From positions 1 to 64,000 of the forward strand of contig JAAYDY010000054.1 of the NCBI GenBank assembly GCA_012729015.1: a stretch of DNA of 64,000 nucleotides. Direction: 5' to 3'. The DNA is from Phycisphaerae bacterium. GTDB taxonomy: Bacteria > Planctomycetota > Phycisphaerae > FEN-1346 > JAACEH01. Of this stretch, positions 15,811 through 23,980 are shown piece by piece (within the stretch, counting starts at the first letter, position 1; each line of letters begins with the position of its first letter). The position numbers were made by a program, and so were the translations under genes. The notes beneath the pieces were generated by a model. The model had not been told where the DNA came from, made no database searches, and was given only the letters and a program-made list of their open reading frames with translations.

Positions 15811-16425
15811 ATGCGAAAGACATGGACGACAGTGGTGGTTCTGGCAGGCCTGGCGGCCCTTCTGGTCGGCGCCAACGGCGGCAAGCCCGAGCCGAGTCGC
15901 GTGGCCGTGTGCGATCTGGCGAGGGTGGTGGACGACTACAAGCGCGTGCAGAGCCTCCAGGCGGAACTGGCCCAGAAGGAGAAGGTCCGCGTCGAGGAGG
16001 TCAAGCGCCGCAGCGACGTGATCGAGCTGATGGCCAAGCAGATGGACGACCTGAAGGAAGGGTCGGAGGATCGCAAGAAGCTGGAGGAAACGGCCTGGGA
16101 GAAGATGTACGAGTTGAAGGCCTACCGCGAGACCGAGCAGGGCCGCCTTCAGCGGCAGAGCCGCGACGGACTGCTGAGCTGCTACGAGGAGATCGTGGCG
16201 TTCATCAAGCAGTACGCCGAGACCAACGGCATCGACCTGGTGATCTACAAGGAGCAACTGGACCAGCAACTGAAGGCCGCGCAGAACACTCAGGAGCTCA
16301 AGGCGATGATCAACACGCGTCGCGTGCTCTACAATGGCGCCCCGCTGGACATCACGGAGAACGTCATCGCGGCGTTGAACGCGAAGTGGACGGCGGAGCA
16401 CCCCGAGGCGGTTCCCGCGCAGTAA
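15811..16425 (+). CDS. skp: OmpH/Skp family periplasmic chaperone
   Basis: Holds unfolded outer-membrane proteins on their way to BamA. 204 aa with a signal peptide (hydrophobic 6-22), a short beta strand PSRVAVCDLARVVDDYKRVQ that matches the OmpH start, and a long charged coiled-coil (about 50-140) ending in the second strand NGIDLVIYKEQLD. Preceded by GGAAGGAGAA. It sits directly after bamA; a terminator follows 36 nt after the stop. Overall similarity of this family is low, but the context is decisive. Confidence 0.88.
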   Translation: MRKTWTTVVVLAGLAALLVGANGGKPEPSRVAVCDLARVVDDYKRVQSLQAELAQKEKVRVEEVKRRSDVIELMAKQMDDLKEGSEDRKKLEETAWEKMYELKAYRETEQGRLQRQSRDGLLSCYEEIVAFIKQYAETNGIDLVIYKEQLDQQLKAAQNTQELKAMINTRRVLYNGAPLDITENVIAALNAKWTAEHPEAVPAQ

Positions 16426-16460
16426 GCGCCCCGGGCCGCGCAACGGCATGACAAGAAGAA

Positions 16461-16495
16461 GGCGTGACGGGTCGATGACCTGTCACGCCTTTGTC
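16461..16495. terminator. Bidirectional terminator between skp and the lpx operon
   Basis: GGCGTGAC-GGT...ACC-GTCACGCC (16461-16489) followed by TTTGTCGTT. It lies between the converging skp gene and the Gfo/Idh gene. Confidence 0.7.
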
Positions 16496-16514
16496 GTTGG
16501 TTCGCGATTGTCGC

Positions 16515-17525
16515 TCAGCGTCTGGCGGGACGGGCTCGGACGGCGTCGGCGATGCGCGTGGCCAGGTCCACGGCCCGGCGTCCGTCGTCGCCGCTCACAA
16601 CGACGGGCCCCTGCCCGCGCACGGCGAGGATGAAGCTGTCGAGCTGTCTGCCCAGGGCGTCGTGCTCGTCGATCTCGATCCGCTCGGTCTCCAGCAGGTC
16701 CTGGAACTCGGTCTGCCCGATGCGGCTCGCGTCGAACGCCCCCTTCCTCAGAGACGATTCCAGAAGCTCGGCCATCCTGCGGCCGGGCCGGATCACGACG
16801 CCCTGCTTCGCGTTGAAATCGACCCCGGCGTAAGCGTTGTCGGCGAAGACGCGGATGCGACGTTCGACCTTCAGGGAGGCGCGGCTCGCCATCAGGTCGG
16901 CCACCGCTCCGTTGGCAAAGCGGACGCGGGCGTTGGCCATGTCTTCGGTCGTGCCCAGGACATTGACGCCCACGGCATCGACGCTCACAACCTCGCTGCG
17001 GACCATGCTGAGCACCAGGTCGATGTCGTGGATCATCATGTCCATGACGACGCCGACGTCCATGCTCCGGAAGCGGCACGGGCTGATGCGTTCGGTCTCG
17101 ATGAAGCGAGGACTGAGCTTGTAACGGGCCAAGGCCATGAAGGCCGGGTTGAACCGCTCGCTGTGTCCCACCTGGAGGACGGCCTTGCCGCGTTCGGCGG
17201 CGCGGACCAGGGCGGCCGCGGCGTCGGCCGTGACGGCCAGCGGCTTCTCGACGAGGCACGCCACGCCGCGCGACAGCAGCGGCTCGGCCACCTGGACATG
17301 GGCGGTGGTCGGCACGGCGACCACGGCGGCCTCCGGCGCTGAGGCGAGCGACTCGACCGATGCGGCCGCGGGCACGCCATGGCGACCGGCGACCTCGGCG
17401 GCGCGGGCCTCGTCGGTGTCCACGACGCCGACCAGTTCCACGTCGGGACGCTCGTGGCAGACGCGGGCGTGGAATCCGCCCATTCGCCCGGCGCCGATGA
17501 CCGCCATGCGCAGCTTCTGACTCAT
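16515..17525 (-). CDS. Gfo/Idh/MocA family NAD(P)-dependent oxidoreductase, lpxA-linked
   Basis: 336 aa. Rossmann motif AVIGAGRMGGFHARV at 8-22, VVDTDEARA for the nucleotide ribose, catalytic EKPLAV (Lys near residue 95), and the C-terminal domain with DMMIHDIDLVLSM, the Gfo/Idh His motif. The start at 17525 (GAGGATACG upstream) is 7 nt past the lpxA stop, so both share a transcript. In Acidithiobacillus the lpxA-neighbour gnnA is an oxidoreductase of this family that oxidises UDP-GlcNAc at C3 so that GnnB can aminate it and lipid A becomes amide-linked at C3. GnnA-like function is suggested by context only; no GnnB-type aminotransferase is in the window. Confidence 0.8.
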   Translation of the reverse strand: MSQKLRMAVIGAGRMGGFHARVCHERPDVELVGVVDTDEARAAEVAGRHGVPAAASVESLASAPEAAVVAVPTTAHVQVAEPLLSRGVACLVEKPLAVTADAAAALVRAAERGKAVLQVGHSERFNPAFMALARYKLSPRFIETERISPCRFRSMDVGVVMDMMIHDIDLVLSMVRSEVVSVDAVGVNVLGTTEDMANARVRFANGAVADLMASRASLKVERRIRVFADNAYAGVDFNAKQGVVIRPGRRMAELLESSLRKGAFDASRIGQTEFQDLLETERIEIDEHDALGRQLDSFILAVRGQGPVVVSGDDGRRAVDLATRIADAVRARPARR

Positions 17526-17532
17526 CGTATCC

Positions 17533-18330
17533 TCATTTCCGGAGTGATTCGCGATAGCGGCCGTGCTTGCCCAGGTCGCTCCGCCGCAGGCTGGCCAGCA
17601 GGTGCTGCACTTCTTCGGGCTGATCGGCATGGGCTTCGAGCTGCGGCAGCGTGAGGCTCCGCGGCTGGCCGTAGCAGTACAGGTGGCGGTAGGCCTCGAC
17701 GAGCCTCGACACGGTCTCTTCGGCCACGCCGTGCCGCCGCAGGCCGACCACGTTGACGCCGCGAACGCGGGCCGGGTGGCCCTCGACCTTCATGTAGGGC
17801 GGCACGTCGTGAACGATCCGCGTCAGGCCGCCGACGAAGCTGAAGCAGCCGACGGTCGTAAAGTGGTGCATGGCCGCGCCGCCGCTGACGACGGCGTGAT
17901 GCTCCACATGAATGTGCCCGGCCAGAAGCACATTGTTCTCCAGGAGCACGTGGTCCTCGATCAGGCAATCGTGGGCCACATGGGCCATGACCATCAGAAA
18001 ATTGTGGCTTCCGATGGTCGTGACGCCCCCGCCCTTCTCGGTGCCGCGGTGGATCGTGACGTACTCGCGGATCAGGTTATCGTCGCCGATCTCGACGCGC
18101 GTGTCGGCGTCGTGGTACGTGATGTCCTGCGGCGGGAGTCCGATGCAGGCGCCCGGGAACACGTGGTTGTCGCGGCCAAGGGTCGTCTGTCCGTCGATCG
18201 AGACGCGCTCGTGCAGACGGCACCCGGCGCCGATTCGGACGCGCGGCCCGATGACACAGTACGGACCGATCTCGACGCTGCCGTCGATCTCGGCCTTCGG
18301 GTCCACCAATGCTGTAGGATGAATGACCAT
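17533..18330 (-). CDS. lpxA: Acyl-ACP--UDP-GlcNAc O-acyltransferase
   Basis: First acylation of lipid A synthesis; transfers an acyl chain to the 3-position of UDP-GlcNAc. 265 aa left-handed beta-helix of hexapeptide repeats, with the LpxA signatures GLPPQDITYHDADTRVEIGD, IREYVTIHRGT, LMVMAHVAHDC (catalytic His120, equivalent to His125 of E. coli) and VPPYMKVEGHPA. C-terminal helical domain present. It lies 31 nt after lpxC/fabZ and 7 nt before the oxidoreductase. Whether its acceptor carries OH or NH2 at C3 is not determined. Confidence 0.95.
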   Translation of the reverse strand: MVIHPTALVDPKAEIDGSVEIGPYCVIGPRVRIGAGCRLHERVSIDGQTTLGRDNHVFPGACIGLPPQDITYHDADTRVEIGDDNLIREYVTIHRGTEKGGGVTTIGSHNFLMVMAHVAHDCLIEDHVLLENNVLLAGHIHVEHHAVVSGGAAMHHFTTVGCFSFVGGLTRIVHDVPPYMKVEGHPARVRGVNVVGLRRHGVAEETVSRLVEAYRHLYCYGQPRSLTLPQLEAHADQPEEVQHLLASLRRSDLGKHGRYRESLRK

Positions 18331-18361
18331 CGTCAGCCCGCTTTCTTCTTGCGGCGCCCGG

Positions 18362-19678
18362 TCACGACCCGGCGTCGATCAGCATGAACCGCAACTCGGC
18401 CTCGCCCGACGCATCGCCCCCGACCGTGGCCGTGCAGCGAACATGGGCCCGGCTGCCGCGGGCCTTGACCACTTCGGCCTCCAGACGCAACTGGTCCCCC
18501 GGAACCACCGGCCGGCGCAGACGCACCTTGTCGATGCTGATCAGCACGGCCACCTGACCCGTGTGCTCCAGCTTCCGCAGCAGCAGCACGCCGGCCAACT
18601 GGGCCATCGCCTCGACAATCAACACGCCCGGCATGATCGGCGTGCCGGGGTAATGCCCCTGGAAGAACTGCTCGTTGATCGTGCAGTTCTTGATGCCCAC
18701 GACGCGCTCGTCGCCGATCATCTCGACGATGCGGTCCACCATGAGCATCGGATACCGATGCGGCAGCACCTTCTGGATCTGGCGGATGTCCATCAAGGTC
18801 TGCGTTTCGGCGATCAGGCGGTTCTCGTCGCGGCGGATCAGGCCCTGGAGCTTGCGGACCAGTCCCTGGTGCAGCCGGTGACCGCCGCGGATCGCCACGA
18901 TGCGCCCGCGAATGTCGCGGTTCAGCAGCATCAGGTCGCCGATCAGATCGAGCACCTTGTGCCGCACGGGCTCGTCGGGAAAACGCAGCGTGTTCTGGAT
19001 GACGCCCTCGGGGCCGAAGACGAGGATGTCCTCGTAGGTCAGCCCCTCGCCGTAACCCATCGAGCGGAGCTTGTCCACCTCGTCCTCGAAGACGAAGGTG
19101 CGGCTGGCGGCCACCTCGCGGGCGAAGTTCTCGCGGTCGAGATTGATCGAGAACGTCTGCGGCCGCACGGGGCTGCCGGGACCGTAGTCGAGCTGATAGA
19201 TGATGCTCAGGTGGTCGCCGTCGCTGGGCAGCGCGGCGACCATGGCGCCACCCTCTTCGACAGTGACGGGCTCGGTGACGACGAAAGTGCGCCGCGGGGC
19301 TTCCTGGGCGGCGATGCCGGCCTGCTTGAACAGGCGGACATACGACGCTGCGCTGCCGTCGCAGGCCGGAAACTCGTCGGCATCGAGTTCGACGATGAGG
19401 TTGTCGATGCCCAGCCCGCCGACGGCCGCCAGGAAGTGCTCGGCCGTATGAATCTGGACCTCGCCGTTGCCGAGGCTGGTGCGCTGGAAGGCCGACACCA
19501 CGTTGTCGATCGTGGCGGGAATCCGCAGGGACGGATCGATGTCCGGGCGACACAGGATCACGCCGGTGTTCTCGGGCGCGGGCTTGAACCGCACGGTCAC
19601 CGGCCTGCTGGAAAAGAGGCCCTGGCCCTCGATTTCCGCCTCACGCTCGATCGTGTGTTGCATCCGCGTCTCTGCCAC
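18362..19678 (-). CDS. lpxC/fabZ: Bifunctional LpxC (UDP-3-O-acyl-GlcNAc deacetylase) / FabZ (3-hydroxyacyl-ACP dehydratase)
   Basis: A 438-aa fusion. Residues 1 to about 285 are LpxC, the zinc deacetylase that commits to lipid A: zinc-site motif [10 protein letters not shown] with His81, [11 protein letters not shown] with His240 and Asp244, and His270 (RGGHRLHQG). Residues about 290-438 are Fab[17 protein letters not shown] with His307 and [23 protein letters not shown] with the catalytic His342 and Glu356. The same fusion is known from Bacteroidetes and other groups. It couples lipid A commitment to the competing fatty-acid step. The stop of lpxD lies 4 nt upstream of its ATG, so the two are translationally coupled. 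Confidence 0.96.
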   Translation of the reverse strand: MAETRMQHTIEREAEIEGQGLFSSRPVTVRFKPAPENTGVILCRPDIDPSLRIPATIDNVVSAFQRTSLGNGEVQIHTAEHFLAAVGGLGIDNLIVELDADEFPACDGSAASYVRLFKQAGIAAQEAPRRTFVVTEPVTVEEGGAMVAALPSDGDHLSIIYQLDYGPGSPVRPQTFSINLDRENFAREVAASRTFVFEDEVDKLRSMGYGEGLTYEDILVFGPEGVIQNTLRFPDEPVRHKVLDLIGDLMLLNRDIRGRIVAIRGGHRLHQGLVRKLQGLIRRDENRLIAETQTLMDIRQIQKVLPHRYPMLMVDRIVEMIGDERVVGIKNCTINEQFFQGHYPGTPIMPGVLIVEAMAQLAGVLLLRKLEHTGQVAVLISIDKVRLRRPVVPGDQLRLEAEVVKARGSRAHVRCTATVGGDASGEAELRFMLIDAGS

Positions 19679-19682
19679 GGAC

Positions 19683-20723
19683 TCACGCTCCCTGTCTGTC
19701 GTGTGCGACCTGCGACAGCCGTTGCTCGATGGTTTCCAGTCGCTTCGAGACTCCCGCCAGCTTGCGCATCTCGGCCGTCATCTTCAGATCCTGCCGGTGG
19801 TCCTGCGCCGGGAAGCCGCTGATGACCGAGTTCGACGGCACGTCCTTGGTCACGCCGCTCTTGGCGGCGATCATGACGTTGTCGCCGATGGTCAGGTGCC
19901 CGTCGATGGCCACCTGGCCGCCCAGGACGCAGTGGCGCCCCAGGGTGGTGCTGCCGGCGATCGCACACAACGACACGATCACCGTGTCCTGACCGATCTG
20001 GACATTGTGCGCGATCTGCACCAGGTTGTCGATCTTCACGCCGCGACCGATCACCGTCCGGTCGAACCGGGCCCGGTCGATGGTCACGTTGGCGCCGATC
20101 TCGGCGTCGTCTTCAATCAGGACACCGCCCAGTTGTGGAATTTTCTCGCGGCGGCCGCCGCTGACCGTGTAGCCGAACCCGTCGGCCCCGATCACCGTGC
20201 CGGCATGGACAATCACCCGGTCACCCAGGGTCGTGCCCTCGCGGAGCGTGACGTTCGGATAGATCAGGCAGTCGGCGCCGACCTGAACGCCCGGCCCGAC
20301 GTACACGCATCCCCTGACAACGGTCCGGTCGCCGATGACGGCCCCCGGCTCGATGACCGCCAGCGGCCCGATGCTGACGCCCTTGCCGAGGCGTACGCCC
20401 TCGGCCACGACCGCCGACGGATGGACGCCCGGAGGCTCGATCCGCGGCGGCGGCGCGAACTCGGCCGCCACGCGGGCGAATGCCGCATCGGGGTTGGCCG
20501 CACGAATCAGGACGGCCCGTGCAGGAGCTGCAAACCCCGGCCCGACGATCAGGGCGCCGGCATGGCTCTCGGCGGCACGGTGGGCGTACTTCGGATTCGC
20601 CACGAACGAAATCAGATCGCCTGTGGCGCTACCGAGGCTGCCGACGCCGCGTATGGACACGGTGCCGTCGCCTTCCACGCTGCCACCGACGAGTTCGGCC
20701 AGTTCGGCCACCGTTCTGGTCAC
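19683..20723 (-). CDS. lpxD: UDP-3-O-acylglucosamine N-acyltransferase
   Basis: Third enzyme of lipid A synthesis; N-acylates the amine exposed by LpxC. 346 aa from the GTG at 20723: uridine-binding N-terminal domain (TVAELAELVGGSVEGDG, ISFVANPKYAHRA), hexapeptide-repeat helix with GVHPSAVVAEGVRLGKG, DGFGYTVSGGRREKIPQLG, IGANVTIDRARFDRTVIG and catalytic His in DNLVQIAHNVQIG, then a C-terminal helix rich in Lys/Arg. First gene of the lpxD-lpxC/fabZ-lpxA-oxidoreductase operon. The frame is open for a further 600 nt upstream, but homology starts here. Confidence 0.95.
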   Translation of the reverse strand: MTRTVAELAELVGGSVEGDGTVSIRGVGSLGSATGDLISFVANPKYAHRAAESHAGALIVGPGFAAPARAVLIRAANPDAAFARVAAEFAPPPRIEPPGVHPSAVVAEGVRLGKGVSIGPLAVIEPGAVIGDRTVVRGCVYVGPGVQVGADCLIYPNVTLREGTTLGDRVIVHAGTVIGADGFGYTVSGGRREKIPQLGGVLIEDDAEIGANVTIDRARFDRTVIGRGVKIDNLVQIAHNVQIGQDTVIVSLCAIAGSTTLGRHCVLGGQVAIDGHLTIGDNVMIAAKSGVTKDVPSNSVISGFPAQDHRQDLKMTAEMRKLAGVSKRLETIEQRLSQVAHDRQGA

Positions 20724-20789
20724 GCTCGGCGTCCCCAGGTCTCGCAAACAGGCACAAGCCGACCCGCGGGCCGGCGCCTCAAGACGCCC

Positions 20790-20817
20790 ATTATACCCCC
20801 AGCACTCTCGAAAACAA
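20790..20817 (-). promoter_or_regulatory. Promoter of the lpx operon
   Basis: Minus strand TTGTTT (20812-20817), 16 nt, perfect TATAAT (20790-20795); the leader to the lpxD GTG is about 60 nt. Confidence 0.7.
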
Positions 20818-20873
20818 CCCCGTTCGCAGGCCAGTCTGGCGGCCAGGCGGCGATTCAGAGGCATGATCAGCAC

Positions 20874-20902
20874 TTTACATCGGGCGGCCAAGGGACTAAA
20901 AT
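20874..20902 (+). promoter_or_regulatory. Promoter of the SPASM radical SAM gene
   Basis: TTTACA (20874-20879), 17 nt, TAAAAT (20897-20902), divergent from the lpx promoter; about 100 nt before the ATG at 21004. Confidence 0.6.
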
Positions 20903-21003
20903 GCCGCATCGTATTCGATCCGCCCGCAGCCGCGGGGACGGGCGGGCCGCCCTCGACGGCGCGGTCTGTCGGTCGCACACGAAATCCTTGTACAGGAGCC
21001 GTC

Positions 21004-22335
21004 ATGAGCAAGATTACCGGTGCCATGCTGAAGCACATCAAGATCGTTTCCACGCAGGCGGCGCCCACGGTGACCGAGACCCGCGTCACGGGCCCCCTGG
21101 GTGTCAAACTGGTGAAGATGACCACCCGCGTCGTGGACGGCAACAAGATCGCCTGCGACCTGGAGGGCCCCGCCGCGGCACAAGTGCAGCCCATGGTGGA
21201 CCGGTTCCTGTCGGTCATCAACCGCATCAAGGTGATCGGGACGGTGGACGGGCGGCTCGTGTACAACCTGTACAACCCGCCGATGCCGAGTCCGGCGGCC
21301 CTGCGGCCGTTCGAGCGCAAGCTGCGCAGCCAGGCGCTCGGCTACGTGCTGCCGGCCACGGCCACCCTGTCGGTCACGCCGCACTGCCCGTGCAAGTGCG
21401 TTCACTGTTCGGCCGACCGCTTCGTGACCCAAGAGGGGCAGATGCTTTCGACCGAGGAACTGGCTTCGGTGGTGGACCAGACTCTGGACCTGGGCGTCTG
21501 CACGCTGATCTTCACGGGCGGCGAGCCGATGGCCCGCAAGGACCTCTACGACCAGATCGCCCGCGTGGACAAGAACCTCGCCCACGTGATGATGTTCACG
21601 TGCGGGGCATTCCTGAACGCCGAGAACGTCGCGCGGCTGAAGGAGGCGGGGCTGGGGTCGATGAATGTGTCGATCGACTCGGACCGCCCGGAAGAGCACG
21701 ACGAGTTCCGTCGCCGGCCCGGCACGTTCAAGCAGGCCGTCGAAGGTGCCCGCATGGCCCGCGAGGCCGGGATCATGGTCGGCGTCTCCACCTACGCCAC
21801 CCACGAAAACATCACGAGCGGCCGGCTGGAACACCTGCTCCAGATCGCCCGCGACGAGGGCTTCCACGAGGTGACGATCTTCGACTGCGTGCCGACGGGC
21901 AAGTTCCTGCACCGGGGCGACCTGGTGCTCGGCCGCAAGGACATCGAGGCCGTCCGGGCCCTGGCCGACAAGTACAATCGCGACAGCGCCCCCTTCGGCG
22001 TCACGGCCCAGGCCCAGGCCAACGCCCCCGACGGCGGCGGGTGCTTCGGCAGCTTCAGCCAGTTCTACATGACCTGCTACGGCGACATCGACCCGTGCGA
22101 CTTCAACCCGGTCAGCTTCGGCAACGTGCGCAACGCGCCGCTGGCGGAGATCTGGAAGAAAATGGTCTCGCACCCGGAGTTCTGCGGCCATCGGATGTCG
22201 TGCCGCATGCAGTCGCAGCGCTACCGCCGCATGTACATCGACCCGCTCACGGACGACGAAGTGCTGCCGGTGCTCATCGACCGCCTGCCGGGCGACGGCA
22301 CGATCCTGCCGAAGGAAGAGGTCGCGGCGAAGTAG
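21004..22335 (+). CDS. Radical SAM protein with SPASM-like C-terminus, function unknown
   Basis: 443 aa. A ~120-residue N-terminal extension (VTETRVTGPLGVKLVKM ...) precedes the radical SAM barrel with the cluster motif Cys128-x3-Cys132-x2-Cys135 (HCPCKCVHCSADR; an extra Cys130 lies inside), the SAM-binding GGEP (FTGGEPMARKDL) and SIDSDRPEEHDEF. The C-terminal part has the spaced cysteines of a SPASM/twitch domain: CFGSFSQFYMTCYGDIDPCDF, PVSFGNV and C-terminal Cys residues in EFCGHRMSCRM. Such proteins install peptide or cofactor modifications, or act in carbohydrate chemistry; no precursor peptide gene is evident next to it. Start supported by ACAGGAG. Monocistronic, with its own promoter and a long hairpin after the stop. 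Confidence 0.85.
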   Translation: MSKITGAMLKHIKIVSTQAAPTVTETRVTGPLGVKLVKMTTRVVDGNKIACDLEGPAAAQVQPMVDRFLSVINRIKVIGTVDGRLVYNLYNPPMPSPAALRPFERKLRSQALGYVLPATATLSVTPHCPCKCVHCSADRFVTQEGQMLSTEELASVVDQTLDLGVCTLIFTGGEPMARKDLYDQIARVDKNLAHVMMFTCGAFLNAENVARLKEAGLGSMNVSIDSDRPEEHDEFRRRPGTFKQAVEGARMAREAGIMVGVSTYATHENITSGRLEHLLQIARDEGFHEVTIFDCVPTGKFLHRGDLVLGRKDIEAVRALADKYNRDSAPFGVTAQAQANAPDGGGCFGSFSQFYMTCYGDIDPCDFNPVSFGNVRNAPLAEIWKKMVSHPEFCGHRMSCRMQSQRYRRMYIDPLTDDEVLPVLIDRLPGDGTILPKEEVAAK

Positions 22336-22354
22336 TTGCCCGCGGAGAGGCCCC

Positions 22355-22418
22355 GTAGGGTGGCTGCTCCGCAACCACGCGGTCGTTGACATCGGCGGCT
22401 GCGGAGCAGCCGCCCTAC
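22355..22418. repeat. Long palindromic repeat (class GTAGGG) after the radical SAM gene
   Basis: GTAGGGTGGCTGCTCCGCA (22355-22373) pairs with TGCGGAGCAGCCGCCCTAC (22400-22418) over 19 bp with a single G-U wobble. It belongs to a class whose other members lie at 22779, 56296 and 56333. It may end both converging transcripts, but has no T-run. Confidence 0.6.
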
Positions 22419-22447
22419 ATGCCGGTCGCAGAGTTCGGCGCCGCCCC

Positions 22448-22753
22448 TCACACCTTGTACGCTGCGCGGAGGCGTTTGGCCAGACTGGACGCGAAGACGC
22501 AGCCGAGCAGGCAGACCATCGCGATGAGTTTCATCAGGCCGACCGAGACCATGAGTACCTGGTGGGCCGTCTCGTAGTCCGTGCCCCACACCGTGAGCAA
22601 TAATCCCCGAAACGCCTCGGAGAACCTGAAGGCCAGGAACACCAGGCCCGTCAGTACCGTGATGGCCACGGCAACGCCCAAAGTCCGCCAGGCCGCCCCC
22701 GCCGCCGCGCCGACGCAATCCGCATGAGCCTTCTTCAGTTCGTCGATCTCCAT
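22448..22753 (-). CDS. Small membrane protein, two TM segments
   Basis: 101 aa starting at MEIDELKKAHADC with GGCAGGGCG upstream. Hydrophobic segments at about 22-42 (LGVAVAITVLTGLVFLAF) and 63-85 (LMVSVGLMKLIAMVCLLGCVF) are joined by a short loop; the N- and C-termini are short and charged. I do not recognise the family. It lies between two palindromic repeats and may be a lineage-specific gene. Confidence 0.6.
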   Translation of the reverse strand: MEIDELKKAHADCVGAAAGAAWRTLGVAVAITVLTGLVFLAFRFSEAFRGLLLTVWGTDYETAHQVLMVSVGLMKLIAMVCLLGCVFASSLAKRLRAAYKV

Positions 22754-22778
22754 CGCCCTGCCCTCCCAATGGTCAGCC

Positions 22779-22806
22779 GTAGGGTGGGTCCACCGGACCC
22801 ACGCAG
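22779..22806. repeat. Palindromic repeat, class GTAGGG
   Basis: GTAGGGTGGGTCCACCGGACCCACGCAG; the core GTGGGTCC/GGACCCAC (22784-22802) is a perfect 8-bp stem. The remaining gap to mdh (to 22924) holds a further inverted fragment ending GGCCACCCTACACGCGG near 22896-22912. Confidence 0.55.
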
Positions 22807-22924
22807 ATTCTCGCTCGGTGACGGACCTTCTGAGTCGCCGCCATCGCAACTGCCGCGTGGCTGCCCCTCAACGGTGCTCGGGAACTGCGTCAAGCGGCCA
22901 CCCTACACGCGGCCCGTTCAATGG

Positions 22925-23854
22925 CTAGAGCTTGATCGAGGCCACGAGTTGCCGCACGTGTTCGGTGCTGGCGTCGAAGGCGGCGCGTTCGGCCGCATCG
23001 AGCTCGACCTCGATGATCTGTTCGATCCCGTCGGCGCCGAGCTTTGCGGGCACGCCGACGTAATAGCCGCCCACACCGTACTCCTTCTGGCAGAAGGCCG
23101 CACAGGGCATGATGCGTTTCTTGTCGCGGACGATGGCCTCGGCCATTTCCACGGCGGCCAGGCTCGGGGCGTAGTAGGCGCTGCCGGTTTTCAGCAGGGC
23201 GACAATCTCCGCGCCGCCGTTGCGGGTGCGCGTGACCAGTTCGTCGATCTTCGCCGCCGACATCATCTGCGCCAGCGGCACGCCGCCGACCGAGCAGTAG
23301 CGGACGAGCGGCACCATCGAGTCGCCGTGGCCGCCGAGGACCAGGGCCGTAACGTCCTCGACGCTCACGTCGAGTTCGGCCGCGATGAAGCAGCGGAATC
23401 GTGCCGAGTCGAGCACGCCGGCCATGCCGATGACGTTCCGGTGGGTGAAGCCGCTGGTCCTCTGCGCCACATAGACCATGGCGTCGAGCGGATTGGAGAC
23501 GACAATCAGCTTGGCGGCCGGGCTGCGGCGAGCGACTTCGGCCGTCACGGACGAAACGATCTGGGTGTTCTTGATCAGCAGGTCGTCGCGGCTCATGCCG
23601 GGCTTGCGGGCCAGCCCTGCGGTGATGATGACCACCTCGCTGCCGGCGGTGGCGTCGTAATCGTTCGCCCCGGCCACCGTCACGTCCCACCCGGCCACGG
23701 GCATCGCCTGAGCCAGGTCCAGGGCCTTGCCTTGCGGCATGCCTTCGACCACGTCCACCAGGACAACGTCGCCCAGTTCCTTGACAGCCGCCCAGTGGGC
23801 ACACGTGGCCCCGACATTGCCGGCGCCGATCACGCTGATCTTGGGTCGTTTCAC
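22925..23854 (-). CDS. mdh: Malate dehydrogenase (LDH-like type)
   Basis: Interconverts malate and oxaloacetate with NAD. 309 aa from the GTG at 23854 (GGAGA upstream): Rossmann motif [15 protein letters not shown] at 6-20, Asp34 for the NAD ribose, substrate arginines in [14 protein letters not shown] (Arg83, Arg89), [12 protein letters not shown], and catalytic His176 in [10 protein letters not shown]. Arg83 in the LARKPGMSR loop, where lactate dehydrogenases have Gln, supports malate specificity. Monocistronic with its own promoter. Confidence 0.94.
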   Translation of the reverse strand: MKRPKISVIGAGNVGATCAHWAAVKELGDVVLVDVVEGMPQGKALDLAQAMPVAGWDVTVAGANDYDATAGSEVVIITAGLARKPGMSRDDLLIKNTQIVSSVTAEVARRSPAAKLIVVSNPLDAMVYVAQRTSGFTHRNVIGMAGVLDSARFRCFIAAELDVSVEDVTALVLGGHGDSMVPLVRYCSVGGVPLAQMMSAAKIDELVTRTRNGGAEIVALLKTGSAYYAPSLAAVEMAEAIVRDKKRIMPCAAFCQKEYGVGGYYVGVPAKLGADGIEQIIEVELDAAERAAFDASTEHVRQLVASIKL

Positions 23855-23896
23855 TGTCTGTCTCCGTTTGTGTCGATGGCCAGAAGAACCGGCGCG

Positions 23897-23924
23897 ATTA
23901 TAGCCGCCGGCCATGCCAAGGCAA
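23897..23924 (-). promoter_or_regulatory. Promoter of mdh
   Basis: Minus strand TTGCCT (23919-23924), 16 nt, perfect TATAAT (23897-23902), about 43 nt before the GTG. Confidence 0.65.
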
Positions 23925-23980
23925 GGCGGTTCCCGACGCGGGCAGGACGAGGGGCACCGCCGTGTATGTCCGTGACGTCG

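Noticed and set aside
12928-16449. A 1173-codon frame on the minus strand
   Set aside because: Antisense to dnaB, bamA and skp; Arg/His/Gln/Leu-rich translation typical of GC-rich shadow frames.
19467-22358. A 963-codon frame on the plus strand
   Set aside because: Overlaps lpxD antisense and the radical SAM gene in another frame; no domain.
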